DNA of 16,412 nucleotides from CALGLS01 sp964508085 (GTDB lineage Bacteria > Bacteroidota > Bacteroidia > Chitinophagales > Saprospiraceae). A model generated the notes under the pieces. It searched no databases and was not told where the DNA came from. It saw only the letters and a program-made list of their open reading frames with translations. Numbering within the stretch: position 1 is the stretch's first letter; each line of letters opens with the position of its first letter. Made by a program: the position numbers and the translations under genes. The DNA lies in assembly GCA_964508085.1 (NCBI GenBank), contig CAZDTI010000189.1, forward strand, positions 1 to 16,412. Direction: 5' to 3'. Shown piece after piece: positions 14,359-16,412 of this stretch.

Positions 14359-15966
14359 GTGAGTGTACTGCTATTTTTAATCTTCTCTTATATTCTGACT
14401 TGTGTTACCCTATATAAGGTCTTTCCGAAAGCCGGTGTTGATGGCTGGAAGGCATTGGTTCCTGGACTTAACTTCATTGAATGGTGCAAAATAATCGGAC
14501 GACCAGCCTGGTGGGCCGCTTTGTTACTGATTCCGATAGTGAATATCTTTATCTGGGTGGGTATGTGTGTAGATATGGTTCGCTCCTTTGGGAAATATGA
14601 GTTGAAGGATTCTGCCTTGGCGGTTGTTTATGCTCCAATTTCCTTTTTCTTATTGGGAAAAAACGATGATGATAAATACCTTGGGCCAACCTTAGCAGCT
14701 GAAGCAGACTACGCCCAGCAGTTAAAAAAAGCACACGAAGATGGAGACACCAGAGCTGTCAAAAAATTGGAGTTCAATAATCCTTATAAGAAATCGGAAG
14801 GCCGCGAATGGGTAGAGTCTATCGTCTTCGCGGTTTTTGCAGCTGCTTTTATTAGAATGTTCCTTATAGAAGCTTACGTAATTCCAACGCCTTCGATGGA
14901 AGGTTCTTTATTGGTTGGAGATTTCCTTTTTGTAAGTAAAGCGCATTATGGCATCCGTACGCCTATGACAGTGGCGCAATTTCCTTTATTGCATAATACA
15001 ACACCCTTTATTGGAACGGAGTCTTATTTGAAGAGTCCGAGTTTGAATTATCACCGTTTGCCTGCGATTACAAATGTGAAACGAAACGATCCGATCGTGT
15101 TTAATTATCCGGAAGGAGATTCTGTTTATATGGCTCCCGGCCGAACAGTTAGCGTACACGATATTAGAAGGAATCCGGGCTATCGTAGAATGGTTCAAGG
15201 TCGAAATTTATCTCTGCGTGTTCGTCCAATTGACAAGCGGGACCATTATATCAAAAGATGTCTTGCTTTACCGGGTGATGAGTTAGAAATTAAAAATCAA
15301 CAAGTGTTTATTAATGGCGAACCTGCAGAGGAACCCTCTGGTGTTCAATTCAATTATTTGGTAACCCTGAAAGGTGATCCTACAGGACCGTTGAATAAAA
15401 CCTTGAATGACAAGTTGGATGAATTAGGGGTAAACCTAAATGAAATAACAAGCGGCAATAATCAACCAAAACGTGAATATGCTTTAACAAAGGCTCAGGT
15501 TAAAGCTTTACAAAACATGGGCGAACAATTGAGTGTCGCTCCAAGTCCATACAAAGTTCCTGCTCAACTTATATTTCCACACGACCCTGGTAACTTTGGC
15601 GAATGGGGCGTAGATAATTATGGCCCAATCAAAATACCAAAGGCCGGCGAAACTGTTGTTATTACCCCCAACAACATTAAGATGTATGATCGAATCATAC
15701 GAGTTTATGAAAAGAATGAAATGAATATCAAAAATGGACGGATTTTCATAAATGGAAAACAAGCTACGAATTATACTTTCCAACAAGACTATTACTGGGC
15801 TATGGGAGATAATCGTCACAACTCTGAGGATTCACGATTCTGGGGTTTTGTACCACAGGATCATATGGTTGGAAAGCCTTTGTTTATCTGGTTTTCAACG
15901 AAGAATGGAAGCATTATGAATGGGATTCGTTGGTCTAGGATTTTTAGTTCGGCGAATAAGATGTAG
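14359..15966 (+). CDS. lepB: Signal peptidase I with N-terminal DUF5684-like membrane domain
   Basis: This membrane serine protease removes signal peptides from exported proteins at the periplasmic face. Residues 1-100 form a DUF5684-like membrane unit (KVFPKAGVDGWKALVPGLNFIEW; helices about 2-20 and 50-75). A third helix (about 150-172) precedes the catalytic domain. Nucleophile S179 lies in IPTPSMEGSLLVGD and the general base K299 in YIKRCLALPGDELEI; the late signature is MGDNRHNSEDSR with G483 and D484. The catalytic domain has a long insert (about 318-455) between these boxes, giving 535 residues against 324 in E. coli LepB; long forms are usual in Bacteroidota. The start is GTG at 14359: an in-frame TAA at 14344-14346 blocks upstream starts, and the first helix begins at once. 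It has its own promoter and heptamer leader. Confidence 0.95.
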   Translation: MSVLLFLIFSYILTCVTLYKVFPKAGVDGWKALVPGLNFIEWCKIIGRPAWWAALLLIPIVNIFIWVGMCVDMVRSFGKYELKDSALAVVYAPISFFLLGKNDDDKYLGPTLAAEADYAQQLKKAHEDGDTRAVKKLEFNNPYKKSEGREWVESIVFAVFAAAFIRMFLIEAYVIPTPSMEGSLLVGDFLFVSKAHYGIRTPMTVAQFPLLHNTTPFIGTESYLKSPSLNYHRLPAITNVKRNDPIVFNYPEGDSVYMAPGRTVSVHDIRRNPGYRRMVQGRNLSLRVRPIDKRDHYIKRCLALPGDELEIKNQQVFINGEPAEEPSGVQFNYLVTLKGDPTGPLNKTLNDKLDELGVNLNEITSGNNQPKREYALTKAQVKALQNMGEQLSVAPSPYKVPAQLIFPHDPGNFGEWGVDNYGPIKIPKAGETVVITPNNIKMYDRIIRVYEKNEMNIKNGRIFINGKQATNYTFQQDYYWAMGDNRHNSEDSRFWGFVPQDHMVGKPLFIWFSTKNGSIMNGIRWSRIFSSANKM

Positions 15967-16064
15967 CGGTTCTTTCATCAATTCGATATATCCAATACAG
16001 GTTCTTCAGAACGCAATGAGTCGATATTGTTTCCAAGTGAGCAACACGAATATGTCAAATTAAA

Positions 16065-16290
16065 CCTGTCATTCCGAGCAAGCGAGACACGAGCGCGTCG
16101 AGGAATCAGGTGCCTAAGTTCTTGTATTTCGAGTGAAGCACAGCGGAATCGAGAAATCTTACTCCTTGTCACAGAGCAAGATTTCTCGACTCGTACCTCC
16201 CATTCGACAGGCTCAGGGCAGGCCGCTCGAAATGCAAAAGTACTCGCAACTCCTGTTCCTCGACTCCCTACAGTCGCTCGGAATGACAGG
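16065..16290. repeat. Large nested inverted repeat of interspersed repeat modules
   Basis: The outer arms are CCTGTCATTCCGAGC (from 16065) through GTCGAGGAATC, and CTCGACTCCC through GCTCGGAATGACAGG (to 16290). Inner arms are TTGTATTTCGAGTG through GAATCGAGAAATCTT and AAGATTTCTCGACTC through CGCTCGAAATGCAAA. A third module, CCATTCGACAGGCTCAGGGC (16200-16219), is inserted in the right inner arm and matches a repeat found in many unrelated bacteria. The element contains no transposase and could fold into a long hairpin or cruciform. It fills half of the 446-nt tail after the signal peptidase gene; the remaining part (16291-16412) holds no recognised gene. Confidence 0.8.
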
Positions 16291-16412
16291 AGTTCGACTT
16301 GCTCAGTATAGAGGAGTCTATTTGCTATTATTGCGTGGAAACAAAGTAAGTTCAAACAAAGAAAAACGGGATGTTATGTCATAACTCATCTTTTTATTAC
16401 ATTTACCATAAA

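Noticed and set aside
15978..16384. Several overlapping open frames after the signal peptidase gene
   Set aside because: All translate the nested inverted repeat in different frames; no signal, membrane or domain pattern and no consistent start region.

Overview
The window looks like a chromosomal housekeeping and accessory region of a member of the Bacteroidota, most likely from the Saprospiria/Lewinella side. The evidence is the protein families present (DUF2452, DUF1573, DUF2167, a very long signal peptidase I with a DUF5684-like N-terminus, a PolB-exonuclease-like protein), moderate-to-low G+C, A-rich ribosome binding regions rather than strong Shine-Dalgarno sites, and several near-perfect copies of the Bacteroidota promoter (TTTG, about 19-20 nt, TAnnTTTG). 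The taxon is an inference; there is no rRNA or other marker in the window. I see no tRNA, rRNA, CRISPR array, transposase or phage gene.

Layout. 1-482: C-terminal end of a membrane protein. 549-614: structured leader, then the carboxyltransferase subunit of an acyl-CoA (propionyl-CoA) carboxylase (615-2171). 2181-2300: inverted array of decamer repeats. 2345-3577: acidic amino acid/dicarboxylate:cation symporter. 3612-3704: half copy of an interspersed repeat. 3850-3918: second copy of the leader, preceded by a good promoter, then a DUF1569/DinB-like protein (3919-4371) and a bidirectional terminator. 5543-4613 (minus): marR-doxX operon. 5867-5616 and 7014-5938 (minus): small membrane protein and a membrane-bound class III nucleotide cyclase. 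8596-7193 (minus): tandemly duplicated lipoprotein genes. 9462-8713 (minus): DEDDy exonuclease. 9753-10745 (plus): membrane-anchored coiled-coil protein with its own promoter and terminator. 10939-11568: orphan lipoprotein ending inside a 48-bp perfect palindrome. 12585-11626 (minus): DUF2167 membrane protein. 12849-13343: DUF2452 protein. 13631-14008: exported DUF1573 protein. 14359-15966: signal peptidase I with a GTG start. 16065-16290: large nested inverted repeat.

The genes do not form one pathway. They are mostly single-gene units or two-gene operons separated by repeat-rich spacers. The only clear regulatory unit is marR-doxX; the two lipoproteins are probably co-transcribed.

I do not find a convincing new multi-gene defence, secretion or biosynthetic system. 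The most interesting signals are non-coding: (i) a shared leader of about 66-69 nt before two functionally unrelated genes, one copy beginning where a predicted transcript would begin; (ii) three unrelated short tandem arrays (10-, 7- and 7-nt periods) in spacers; and (iii) the lipoprotein pair, whose 5' ends are almost identical while the remainder has diverged.
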